64,000 nucleotides of DNA from contig OX442324.1 of assembly GCA_949358305.1 (NCBI GenBank), forward strand, positions 7,167,601 to 7,231,600, read 5' to 3'. Positions 17,112 to 27,206 of the stretch are shown one piece after another (the first letter of the stretch is position 1; each line of letters starts with the position of its first letter). Source of the DNA: Strigamia acuminata. Taxonomy: Eukaryota; Arthropoda; Chilopoda; Geophilomorpha; Linotaeniidae. Both the position numbers and the translations under genes were made by a program. The notes beneath the pieces were generated by a model. It did not search any database. It was not told where the DNA came from and saw only the letters and a program-made list of their open reading frames with translations.

Positions 17112-18234
17112 CACAATAATAACATAATATAACTATATCTCACCACAGCCTCTGGTGTCGCCTCGGTCGCGCCCCTCCACTGGTGTCGCGGGGATCGGAC
17201 AGGTGTCTTGGCACAATGTTACTTCGGTGACCAACAGTTCGTTTACGTTAAAGTGATGGTGGCTTCCCATAGTGGCTGGTCACGAGGTCACAAAGGTCAT
17301 GTAGAAACGGTAGAAGCGAAGGTATACCAACAACAACAACAATGAGGGGGGTCATCATAAACAACTCGGATGCAAAATGGAAGCCTCAAATGCATATCAT
17401 GCATATCAATTAGGTCCTTGTGGCCCCGGATGCATTAAATGCATTAAATTATATATTAAACATTTTGGCCAAACTTATATTGGATATTGGATAATGGCTT
17501 GAGGGTAGGAAGATAGGTGAATGAACTGGCACCACAATGAGGAGCCAGAGGGAGATTGTAATCACAATATCCTCTAATTTTTGGGTCCGTTCCGAAGCAG
17601 GCCTTATTCTAAAGTAAGCCTCTCTGGACAGCGACCATTGAAGAACAGATAAATAATAAAATAATAAATAGGTTTTGGAGTTAGAAATGTATTGTTCAGG
17701 AAAGGAGCTATATTGAGGAGCCGTTAAGGAAAGGAGCTATATTGAGGAGCCGGATTCTAGGTTGTAACCCCCGACAGCTAATTTACTGATTATTAGCCTA
17801 CTCTCTCGTCCCCCACCACATAAAATGTGCAGTACAGATCTACGAATATGCGGAGTATAAATCAATACAATGATCAATGGAATAAAAGGTGGAAAAGGTG
17901 GAATTGGAGTTGGAGTTAATGCAAAATCGTGTATCATTAGAATTGGTCCCATTTTCTTTTCTTTCTCTTCTATATCCTTGGATTGGACTGGAAAGAGTAA
18001 CTATTTTGTTTTCTTAAAGGGCATAATGTGAAAACATGTCTCAATAAGAGATAAGATGAGTACATCTCAAAGAAGGAATCGCTGATTTAACTGGAATTCC
18101 AAGAACGACCCGAGCAAGACGGCGTCATACAAAAATACAAAAAATACGCAATGGGGCTGAAGAATTTAACGAAATTCCAATAATTTCAAAATATTGGAAT
18201 TTCAATATATTGGAATATTGGAATTTATTTATAG
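16839..18234. other. Non-coding mosaic
   Basis: Holds an (AT)n run at about 17087-17112, CAACAACAACAACAA near 17328, a duplicated AAGGAAAGGAGCTATATTGAGGAGCC (17697-17750), GGTGGAAAAGGTGGAA (shared with 22790) and GGGCATAATGTGAAAAC (shared with 22887). I see no gene. Confidence 0.45.
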
Positions 18235-18447
18235 ATGAAATTAGAAATAGGGATCTTGACGCGGGCATTATTCGAGGAGAATGATTTGGAAAAACAATTC
18301 GGCCCCATGGATGAACAATTGGATGAACAATTGGATGAACAATTGTATGCTGTAAAGAAGATTAATTTGAACAAACGTAATGACGAGCGTCGTAAAGATC
18401 AAATTACCGAAAACGTAAAACTTGTATCTGGCCTGAATACTACGTGA
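18235..18447 (+). other. 70-codon open frame with a small internal repeat, doubtful
   Basis: ATG 18235 opens a charged frame starting MKLEIGILTRALFEENDLEK, with LDEQ three times from a 12-base tandem (TTGGATGAACAA) and a lysine/arginine-rich tail. There is no known family and no promoter. It may be a gene fragment in the mosaic or chance. Confidence 0.2.
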
Positions 18448-18934
18448 TTTGGAAAAACAATTCGATTGCGAGAATTAAACAATTCGGGAGAATGAGGCTA
18501 AGTTAGGTGCCGTCGTATGCCCATTTTTTGAATATTCATTTTTCCAATATGTTGAAGTTCGTGGACAGGTTCAAATTATTTCCTGCCTTCAACATAGAAA
18601 CCTAATAATTCTTATTACTAGTGAAAAATCACCGGGACTATTGCTGCACCGAACGTTCTTCCTCTTGATATCCGTGAAACTGCCATTTCATTATTCCCCC
18701 AATAGTCTGATGTTTTTCCTTTGGGGTCTCTCCCGAATTATCAACCTGCCCATTCTCAAGACCAAAAAGATATATGACCGATACAGACACCGAAGGAGAT
18801 TCTATTTCGTACATCAGTGTACTAGTTCTTCAGAAAAGAAATACCAGAAGTGATGTAGCTTTACGTGGTAGCTTTACATCTAATTAAAAGCAATGCGCTA
18901 CCATCTATCTACCATCTATGTTATCCAGTGCGGC
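18448..18934. other. Non-coding mosaic
   Basis: No repeat array. A frame at 18641-18853 has no recognisable family. GTAGCTTTACATCTAATTA at about 18870 is shared with 16697 and 21915. Confidence 0.4.
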
Positions 18935-19140
18935 CCCGCCACCAGCCGTGTTGTCCAGTTCGGCCCCGCTACCAGCCGTGTTGTCCAGTTCGGCACCGCC
19001 ACCAGCCGTGTTGTCCAGTTCGGCACCGCCACCAGCCGTGTTGTCCAGTGAGGCACCGCCACCAGCCGTGTTGTCCAGTGCGGCACCGCCACCAGCCGTG
19101 TTGTCCAGTGCGGCACCGACACCAGCCGTGTTGTCCAGTA
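18935..19140. repeat. Tandem array of a 30-bp GC-rich unit
   Basis: Seven units of CCAGCCGTGTTGTCCAGTTC plus GGCACCGCCA with point changes. All frames are open because of the 30-bp period; not a gene. Confidence 0.85.
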
Positions 19141-19298
19141 TGGAGGTCAAGGCAAATGGAAATTAATAGATAATAGGGTCACGTGAAATTCAAAGCACAA
19201 GTTGTACGTTTACATGCGTTAAAATTCGGACATGCAAGAGAACATGCTACAGTGCACGGACGACCACTAATCAGGGCAGCATTTGACACGAGGTTCAA

Positions 19299-19394
19299 AT
19301 GGGGAATTGGTTTTTGTTGGTTTTTGTATTAGCTGGTTTGCTGGGAATATTGGTTTGTTGGTTTGTACTTTGTTTATGTGGAGATGAAGTGTGA
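19299..19394 (+). CDS. Possible 31-residue single-span membrane micropeptide
   Basis: ATG 19299 opens 31 codons and ends at TGA 19392-19394. After MGNW the protein is a continuous hydrophobic helix (FLLVFVLAGLLGILVCWFVL) followed by CLCGDEV: a textbook transmembrane segment with an acidic tail. The first 12 codons recur at 33458 as MGNWFLLFFVLA before the frame changes partner. The GT-rich DNA could produce hydrophobic residues by chance, so support is limited. Confidence 0.25.
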   Translation: MGNWFLLVFVLAGLLGILVCWFVLCLCGDEV

Positions 19395-20631
19395 GAAAAA
19401 GTACTTTATTATACTCCGTGATTAATATTAATTATTGATTAATAAAATTACCTTGAATTGCATGCAAGGTGGATGGTCCGTATTTTTGTATGATTTTCAA
19501 CGTATTTTTAAAGGCTTTTATTTAACTTGACTTGCATGTTTGTGTGTTTGTTTGTGTGTGGGGTTTGACTTCCGGTACTTCCGGTTCCTGTAACGTGACC
19601 TGTAATGTAATTTTTCAAACCGCACCGCCACCTGGCGGAGCCCGTGTCCTTTAATGGATGCCAAAATGTTCGCCCGATACGGATTTTTATGTTTTCGATA
19701 CCAAAAAACGTTCTAAAAATTCTGAAACCAGGCTAAATCTGGTTGAAATGAAACTTCCTATCTGCCCATATATTTTGTTTTTTAATATTGTTTGGAAAAA
19801 GTACTTTGTTGAAGGTTTTTTGGCACGATCACGGCAATCACGAAACAATCTGCGGTAGTAGCGCACTCTAGTGGGCGATTTGAACACCAATATAAAAGCC
19901 TTTTTCAAAAACTTGGTTTTTTATATTTACTTGTTGTATGATTTTCAACGTATTTTTGTATGATTTTCAACGTCGCTCAGAATCTCTGTTTATGTGGAAA
20001 TGAAGTGTGAGAAAAAGTACTTTATGAACAGAGATCGGTTGTACGATACTATGGAAGGTGGATGGTTAACTTCAGTGGCTTTAAAATACCTCTTGAATCT
20101 TATTTGTTTTAAGTTGAGAATACGAAATTATTAGACGGCAATTATTGGACAATTATTGGAATTGGATTTTGAAAAATCACAATTATTAGAATTGGATTTT
20201 GAAAAATCACAATTATTGGAATTGGATTTGGAAAAATCACAATCTGCTCGGCGATTTGTAAAGAAGAGTAACAATAATTTGAGAGTCTCAGTGGCTTGTC
20301 GCAGTTGATGCCTAGCAAGAGCTACAGTAATGTCGAAACCTGGCCCATCTGTTGCGTGGCATCATCTGTAAAACATCAGCGCCCGTTCATCATCCTGATG
20401 TTGTGTATGTGCGCAGGGTAAGTTAAATAACCGTATTGTTACTTTTGTGGCGACCGGCATTCCCGATTAAAACAAACCCTGGGGATGAGAACTGCCTTTA
20501 TTTCCGGGTCATGACGTGTTTCACTATTGCTTTGTATTGTATTTTGTATTTTTTGTATTTTGTATTGTATTAATGTCTACCCCTGAATGGCAAAAGGAGT
20601 AAGGAACCCCTGAATGGCAAAAGTTGATTTG
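19395..20631. other. Non-coding mosaic
   Basis: ACTCCGTGATTAATATTAAT piece (copy of 15238), TATTTTTGTATGATTTTCAA units near 19490 and 19935, GAATTGGATTTTGAAAAATC three times (20158-20240), TTTTGTGGCGACCGGCATTC at 20450 (shard of the small Maverick ORF). I see no gene. Confidence 0.45.
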
Positions 20632-21060
20632 TACTGGTACACCTGGTACCTGGTACACCTGGTACCTGGTACACCTGGTACCTGGTACACCTGGTACCTG
20701 GTACACCTGGTACCTGGTACACCTGGTACCTGGTACACCTGGTACCTGGTACACCTGGTACCTGGTACACCTGGTACCTGGTACACCTGGTACCTGGTAC
20801 ACCTGGTACCTGGTACACCTGGTACCTGGTACACCTGGTACCTGGTACACCTGGTACCTGGTACACCTGGTACCTGGTACACCTGGTACCTGGTACACCT
20901 GGTACCTGGTACACCTGGTACCTGGTACACCTGGTACCTGGTACACCTGGTACCTGGTACACCTGGTACCTGGTACACCTGGTACCTGGTACACCTGGTA
21001 CCTGGTACACCTGGTACCTGGTACACCTGGTACCTGGTATACCTGGTACCTGGTACCTGA
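20632..21060. repeat. Minisatellite of a 16-bp unit, about 27 copies
   Basis: Almost perfect repetition of CTGGTACACCTGGTAC, each with the palindromes GGTACC and GTAC. Frames are open on both strands across the array with a repeating YQVPGVPGTRCTR pattern, but only because the unit contains no stop codon in any phase. Confidence 0.92.
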
Positions 21061-21404
21061 TATACCTTTGATAAGAAAGAAGAAATCAGCCTGGTATATC
21101 TTTGATGAGAAAAAAAGAAGAAAGAAGAAATCAGCCTGGTATAACTTTGGATGTTATGCGGCTCATTGCTCTCAAAATAAGCTTTTGTATTGGCAACGTG
21201 CAATCCGTTATCGGACTAATGGAAGAGTAATTCGAGAGAGATATCATATCCTGTAATTTCCTCATGGGTGGTATTCGGGTCCACCATTGGGGGTTTTGCC
21301 GCCGTTGCCACCGCAACCGAAAGTAGACTGGATGCATTGAGTCAGTTGGTGTCGTATATAAAAGAAGTTAAGGAGTTGATGCGTTTGGGATAAGAGTCCG
21401 AATT
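21061..21404 (+). other. Mosaic with a coding-like stretch near 21270-21392
   Basis: GAAGAAATCAGCCTGGTATA is duplicated at 21080 and 21125. A frame from about 21267 reads GFAAVATATESRLDALSQLV and then SYIKEVKELMRLG before TAA; it is protein-like but unassigned. It may be another gene shard. Confidence 0.3.
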
Positions 21405-21560
21405 TTCCATAACTAAAAAAGATTTGCCCGATTGCAAGGAGGGCGGGAGAGGCTTAGTCCATTTGGTCACTTTGGTCACTAAAAAAGATTTGCCCGGTTG
21501 CAAGGAGGGCGGGAAGAGGCTTAGTCCATTTGGTCACTTTGGTCACTAAAGTGACCAAAT
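21405..21560. repeat. 65-bp direct duplication ending in an inverted piece
   Basis: ACTAAAAAAGATTTGCCCGR to TTGGTCACTTTGGTCACT occurs twice in tandem, followed by AAAGTGACCAAATGGA, the reverse complement of its end. The last part can form a hairpin. Confidence 0.75.
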
Positions 21561-22989
21561 GGACACATATTTTTGAATGTGAATAGCACTCTTCCACTAC
21601 CTAGGTTGCTGTAACCCTGCTTTAGGTGTTTAAGGGCGTTTAAGGGCGTTTAAGGGTCCCTGAGGTAAAGTAATAGGAGCCAAGGAGGGGGACAAGAGGG
21701 TCAAGTTCGATGTGTGTTTTAAATCTTGAGATTCCTCACCATGTGAATCAGAGCCACTAATCAGAGCCACTTTTTATCCCACTTTCCCAAATTACCATCA
21801 ATCACTAACGAAAATGTTTTGTGTATTATTTTAGTAAGCGTGCAAATCCACATTTTTTCAAGAAGTATTTGGAAAGCCAGTTCTACACAAAAAACAAGCA
21901 TTGAAGTTTCGATGTAGCTTTACATCTAATTAGATGTAAAGCAGGCCGGAAGTACGTGATTAGGATAATAGTATAAGAGTCCTTGGCCGACATTCCACGA
22001 GGAGATGTTGGCTTGGTACAAGGATTAAGATCCCGGACTCGACTCCGGAGTGGTACGACAAATGAATTTAATTAAATGGCGGAGTTTGGTCCTATTTGAA
22101 TTAAATGGCGGAGTTTGGTCCTGCAGCTTTCGTGTTCCAGTTGTTTACTGCCTCAGACTTCTACAGACAGGAAGGGAGAAGCGGAAGGCTGTTGCGAGTA
22201 CTCGGACAATCCCATAAACTTTGCTATGTATAGTTTAGTAAGTATAGTAGTTTAAAAATGGACTGCTGGCAGATTGAAGGTGGATCTCGCTGGATTTGCT
22301 GGTGTCGGCTTTGTCACTGCAGCGCTCACCACTGCTTCCGTTCTGTGTTCCAGATTGAAGGTGGATCTCGCTGAATTCGCTGGTGTCGGCTTTGTCACCA
22401 CAGCCCTCACCCCACTGCCGCAGTGCACTGCCGACACCTGCACACACTTCTTGTTATTGCAGAAGTCAAGGAAGGTATCCTTTTTTTTATGCCGACAGTT
22501 CTCGTGATGTATTGCTCCGCCAAAAAGTTCAAAAACATTTGATAGTCGTCGAGTGCCGAAAAAGAGCAGAAGAGAGTAATGTCACAAATAGGATTTTATT
22601 TTGAGTATAGTCGTCGAGTGTCGAAAAAAGAGCAGAAGAAGAGAGTAATGTCACTGTTTGAACTTTTGAGACGATGGGGCGGGTCAATAGTAGCCATTCA
22701 ACACTAGTTTATGTATTGCGTATAGTTTTGAATGCCTGTTCCCTTTTGCCGGCTGAAAAGGGGTAGTAGGTGACCATGGAATAAAAGGTGGAAAAGGTGG
22801 AAAGGTGGAATTTGTTACAATGTAACATATTCTATTCTTTCTCTTCTATATACTCGGATTGGACTGGGATTGGACTGGGCATAATGTGAAAACGTGTCCC
22901 AATAGGCAGGAATAGGCATGTTATCTGACCCCTATGATGGATCTGGGAATTGGTGGCCACTACCATCCTCGCTATTACTGGATTAACCT
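21561..22989. other. Non-coding mosaic including copy 2 of the 16506 segment
   Basis: 21700-21936 is the second copy of the 16506-16722 segment. TTTAAGGGCG triplet near 21630; GAATTAAATGGCGGAGTTTGGTCCT twice (22060-22125); a 59-base AGATTGAAGGTGGATCTCGC unit twice (22272-22400); GTCGTCGAGTGYCGAAAA twice (22543, 22607); the 30-bp hairpin arm at 22700. No gene seen. Confidence 0.45.
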
Positions 22990-23301
22990 GTGACCACAAA
23001 AACACATAAAAAAAACTATGTTTATAAATGTTTTAGAGAAGAAGTAACCAAAGTAATGGATCTATCAAATTATAATTCCCCCGATGTAAGAAACAGGTGC
23101 ATCATCGATTGTTTTAAGGACGAAACCGGTGGCGAGCCTATTGACGAATTTGTTGGATTGAGGACAAAGTGCTATGCTTTCAATGTGAACGGAACAACGA
23201 GCATGCGCTGTAAAGGCATTGAAAAAGACGTTGTGGATATCACAACGGTCGAAGTAGACAAATTAGCATTGTCGGCGAAAGACGAAAAACGTGTCATTTA
23301 G
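22990..23301 (+). pseudogene. Remnant of Maverick/viral DNA polymerase B (C-terminal part)
   Basis: This 103-codon frame contains FKDETGGEPIDEFVGLRTK followed by CYAF and a CKGIEKDVV segment. In protein-primed family B polymerases of Mavericks and related viruses the FKDE-G-PI-EFVGLR-K-Y motif marks the C-terminal region after the catalytic DTDS motif. Upstream catalytic motifs (SLYP, DTDS) are not seen within reach, so only a fragment exists. It lies 19 kb from the ATPase-integrase block, inside the mosaic, so it belongs to a different or dismembered copy. Confidence 0.65.
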
Positions 23302-23406
23302 TTTAAACTCTTTCGACAGTTTAGCTGCACGAATTTGAAGATTTAAGAAGGAAGAGTCTAAACACTACGAGCTTCTGTCTAGTATTTTTGGAAATGATAA
23401 CGAAAG

Positions 23407-23545
23407 GGTTATTGTTGAGCTTAGCTTTACGTTTGGTCAGACGCCGCCAAGGGTGATTGTTGAGCTTAGCTTTACGTTTGGTCAGACGCCGCCAAGGGTG
23501 ATTGTTGAGCTTAGCTTTACGTTTGGTCAGACGCCGCCACGCGAA
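23407..23545. repeat. Tandem triplication of a 45-bp unit
   Basis: Three units of GTTGAGCTTAGCTTTACGTT plus TGGTCAGACGCCGCCAAGGGTGATT. On the minus strand it encodes a repeated WRRLTKRKAKLNNHP, by virtue of the 45-bp period. Confidence 0.85.
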
Positions 23546-23782
23546 TATGCAAGTACTCAGCATACAAATGGGGTACATTAATCAATCCGCTTGCGGCCAC
23601 CGCTGTAGCTAAAAATGTAAAATAACCACCTTATTTTAACAAGGTGAATTGCGAGGCTTTGAAGGGGAAGCCTAAATTGTTAATGGGGCAATACCAAATA
23701 TGACCAAATATGACCACCTTACTTTCTCAGCATTTGTCGGAAGAAAAAATAACGCCGAGTAACGATAATTGCCGAAAACACA

Positions 23783-23978
23783 ATGGCGTTGCGTGCCCGT
23801 AGTATTTAACAACGGAAAAAAATTCATTTTTTCAATAATAATTCCGACAACAAGCATACTCGATACAGAAATCCAGAAATACCTGACCGCAAATGGGAAG
23901 TGGCTAATGGCAAATTAATTTGCAAATGGTCCGTCATAAATGAGGAAAAAAAAACAACACAACACCAAGAAGTGCCTA
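23783..23978. repeat. Dispersed 196-bp segment, copy 1 (copy 2 at 33790-33985)
   Basis: The two copies differ at only a few bases (for example CCCGTAG versus CAGGTAG). Both end with the AATGGCAAATTAATTTGCAA piece, which contains the 14-bp palindrome GCAAATTAATTTGC shared with 12810 and 15420. Confidence 0.8.
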
Positions 23979-25520
23979 GTGGCAACTAGGTGGTTGCCAC
24001 TATTGCAGCAATCGAGGTTGACAATGAACAGCAGGACAGTTGCCGATAAAGAATGAATACATTCCAAGCTACATCACGTCTGATGTAGTGGCCCAACCCC
24101 CAACCCTCAAATAAGGTTGAGTTATTTGAGGGTTACAACAGGAGATATAATGGAATTTCCTAGAAATCTCCTCACAAGGAATACCACCCAATACACCCTT
24201 GGAGCGTTCAACTAGTGGATTTGCCTGACACTAAACGTGAATTCAAACGTGGAATAAAATTGCTAGAATTCCCTGATTGATAATGTAACCGTGTGTAGTT
24301 TTCCCCCGTTTAGAAAGTGTAGTTTCCCCCGTCTAGAAAGCGTATTTTCCCTCGTCTAGAGAGCAGATTCTAGATTGTAAACACAACAAGTTAGACATGT
24401 TTGGCAAAGGAAAGAAACCACAATGAGGAGCCACAATGAGGCCTCAGGCAGCAAGAAGGCAGGAAGGAAGAGGTTATGGCACACAGTCCTTACAATGGCC
24501 AGCAGAACTAACGACGGTGATCGAGTCCTTACAATGGCCAGCGGAACTAACGACGGTGGAGAACCTCCTTTATTTCCGGGTCATGACGTGTTTCACTATT
24601 GCTTTGGGGCAGACCAGCAGGAATTCCAAATGTTCAAAACGAAACTGCACATCCAGCATAGTACCGGGTGGCCCACATAAAAGACGCCCGACAATGTGAG
24701 GAGGGTTACCAATGCAATGCACAAAAATGTTATGGTACTCAAACGTTACATCAGTAGTGTCATACTCAAGAGGATGGCACGAGAGTGCTACAGCAAGGAG
24801 TATATACCTGTGCACATATTGTCCGTCATTTGGTGTAGGATGCTAAAAAGTACATTCGTCTAATTCGCCTAATTCATTTCCTAGTAGCCAGCAATGGAAG
24901 GAGAAGTGGAGGATTACATTTGGCTCAAGGTATCAAGTGGACGACGCCTGTTATGCACTGGGTAATATTTACAACACTCCCAGACCGGACCCGTTTCGTT
25001 TTGATTTTGAAAACAACCAAATCCTAAGATACGCGTATTGGATTTTTTTCTTGCAGAACATTACGTGGCTTATCTTGAAAATAAACCATACATAGTAGCA
25101 GAAGAAAGAAGCCCTCGTCTTGCCTTGCCAGCAAAATAATAAGCAGGTTAAAAACAGAGGAACAGCTTGCTTGAACAAAAACGGACTTTTTTTGAGAATT
25201 TTGTCTGTGCTGTGACAGGTGCTGCCACCGGTGGTGGCGACTGGAACTAAACAAATGAGTTTCGGTTTGTAGCACAGCTCGCGACACAGCCAGACTCGTA
25301 CCAATTAGTGTCAGGAGTTTTTAAGCAGGTTGGTGACTTGCAGACGCAAGTCAATTACGAACTGAGGGCGAGAAGAGGCGGTACTATGGATCCGTCCAAG
25401 CACTAAAGATTTGCAGCAATTGTATAATAATAATAATAATTTCCGGGGCGGAAACTGGCACACCAGCAATACTATAAACAAGTTTGACATTTTGACTGCC
25501 ATCTCACCACGAATTAAAGA
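23979..25520. other. Non-coding mosaic left of the LARD-like element
   Basis: GAGGGTTACAACAGGAGATA ... CACCCTTGGAGCG (24130-24210) recurs at 33660-33745. 24300-24450 copies the array and flank of 14330-14600. A 36-bp unit (GTCCTTACAATGGCCAGC) occurs twice at 24487-24560. A protein-like stretch (EHYVAYLENKPYIVAEERS) lies near 25055-25115 without a frame of useful length. No gene supported. Confidence 0.45.
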
Positions 25521-25880
25521 TGTGTGACAAATTAGCCATAGATGGCGCCACTAGTACTAGCGGCAAATTCAACCTCGAACTTACTATTCGCCGCAGAAAT
25601 AGTTCACAGACATATTATTATGTTTGTTACGAATAAATGTAATCTAAATCGATAATATAAAGTTATATTATCAATATTCAATAAGATAAAGCAGGTATTC
25701 TTGCTTTATCACGGGTACGCGACATGAAACCCATTTTCAGAATGTATTTCCGTTCTGTGTATCCATTTCCTGTCCCCGGTATCCAGTTCCGGTTTATGCT
25801 AAAAGATTAGCATAATCCCAATTTGCATCTCCGTATCCACTTCCTGCGATACGAGATTGGTGGAACCTAATCCCACCGAG

Positions 25881-25887
25881 TATAAAA
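25881..25887 (+). promoter_or_regulatory. TATA box in the LARD-like LTR
   Basis: TATAAAA in GAGTATAAAACTCCC. Transcription would start about 25 bases on, near the GAAGTTAGTTAG stretch. The same box is in the 3' LTR at about 31587. Confidence 0.7.
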
Positions 25888-25971
25888 CTCCCTGACAACA
25901 GGAAGTTAGTTAGTTCTGTTTTCTGGTTATTTGGTATGTTCCGCATGTCAAATAACCGTTTCTCACTCAGG

Positions 25972-26018
25972 GCATGGTCCTACCGGACCATGCATAGCAT
26001 GGCTCTGCTGAGCCATGC
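25972..26018 (+). promoter_or_regulatory. Twin perfect hairpins in the LTR leader
   Basis: GCATGGTCC-TACC-GGACCATGC (25972-25993) and GCATGGCTC-TGCT-GAGCCATGC (25997-26018) are two adjacent 9-bp stems with 4-base loops and related stem sequence. They lie about 65 bases after the predicted transcription start, so they would be near the RNA 5' end. The role (packaging, dimerisation, translation) is unknown. Confidence 0.6.
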
Positions 26019-27188
26019 AACCCCCGTCAACTGAAGGCGAAGTTCGGACTGTTAATGTTTTCGTCAAACGGTCTTGCCGAGGAGAAAGCCTCCCGCATAA
26101 GGATCCTCGTGGTCGGACAATAGAATCACGTGTGATACCAAAGTATTTAGTAACCGTCAGTAGCACTGTTACTGAAAGAGATTGACTCCATCACCTGATG
26201 GTGCCAAAGCAGTCTGCATGCAAAACATGCAGTTACCGCCAGTAGCACTATGTGTTTGGGAATGTTATATCTCTTCGGTGATGGTGCCAAAGCAGTCTAC
26301 TTACGAGTAGTATCTCGGGTGATTAATTCTGTTGTGCAGAACTGCGGGCTATATCCCCCTGAATACCAGTGCCGTCTCTCACCGCACTGTTATTTAGGGC
26401 ACGCGCGATACTGTTCTGCTCAGCAAGGCGAACTTTGACGGCAATTGTGTGTTGCGATGTCTAACCCTAATTTATTTTGTAGTTGATAAAAAACCTTAAT
26501 TGTTTAAACTTGGCAACAAGTTAACAATCGAAGCAAGTCACGAGACTTGTTTCACCGTATGACGAATCAAATTCGTGACAATAAATTGAATACAATTTAT
26601 TGAGTTAATTTATTAAACTCACATCATCCCGAATTAATTATAATTTAGAAGTGGAACCTTGAAGAATAAATGACTTCATTTATTCATTACCAATTTCCAA
26701 CCCTAGTTGTGGCGGTGCACATGAGTCAACCGCACCTCTCGGATCGAACCAAGAAGCATTACACGGACCATTACACCAGATACGAACCAGGAACGCGAAG
26801 GAACGCGAAGGAACCAGTCTCACGATTACGGAGCGCCGACGGAAGCCGCGAGGACACAGCCAGCCCGGCTACGCGTAGATGACATCTTTAACTCGGTCGA
26901 GCGGGCGTTTTGCCGTTCCCGAACCCCGGATCACCAATAACCGTAATCATATTATTTTAGGGCTGTTTCACAGCCAATTATTTGTATAGTTTAACTTGTA
27001 AATTAACTTGCCAAATGTCGGCATTAGAATTTGTATAACTTTTAGGATTGATTATATTGTTTAGTAACAATAAATGTCATGTTTTGAGAAACTCTGTTGT
27101 CTTTATTATCTCGTATTTTATTCACTATTTGCGCGACTTATACCCGGTACTATCATGCGATAGGAGTTGTGGTCGTCACCGTCACACG

Positions 27189-27206
27189 TGGAGGTCCCAC
27201 CGAGAT
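27189..27206 (+). promoter_or_regulatory. Primer binding site, tRNA-Gln type
   Basis: TGGAGGTCCCACCGAGAT, two bases after the LTR end, is complementary to the 3' end of animal tRNA-Gln including CCA, over 18 bases from memory of that tRNA. It sets the reverse-transcription start of the LARD-like element. Confidence 0.75.

Larger units (their letters stand above)
25521..27186 (+). repeat. 5' LTR of the LARD-like element
   Basis: Starts TGTGACAAATTAGCC and ends ACCGTCACA. It contains a TATA box at 25881, two adjacent perfect hairpins at 25972-26018, duplicated leader motifs (CAGTAGCACT; GATGGTGCCAAAGCAGTCT) at 26158-26300, and an AATAAA at 27069, giving an R region above 1.1 kb. Open frames inside it occur identically in both LTRs and have no family. 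Confidence 0.9.

Noticed and set aside
20524-21256. Frames of 146-210 codons on both strands
   Set aside because: They arise from the 16-bp minisatellite, which has no stop codon in any phase.
25963-26166. LTR frames of 62-70 codons in the LARD-like element
   Set aside because: Present in both LTRs simply because these are copies; no family and they overlap the structured leader.
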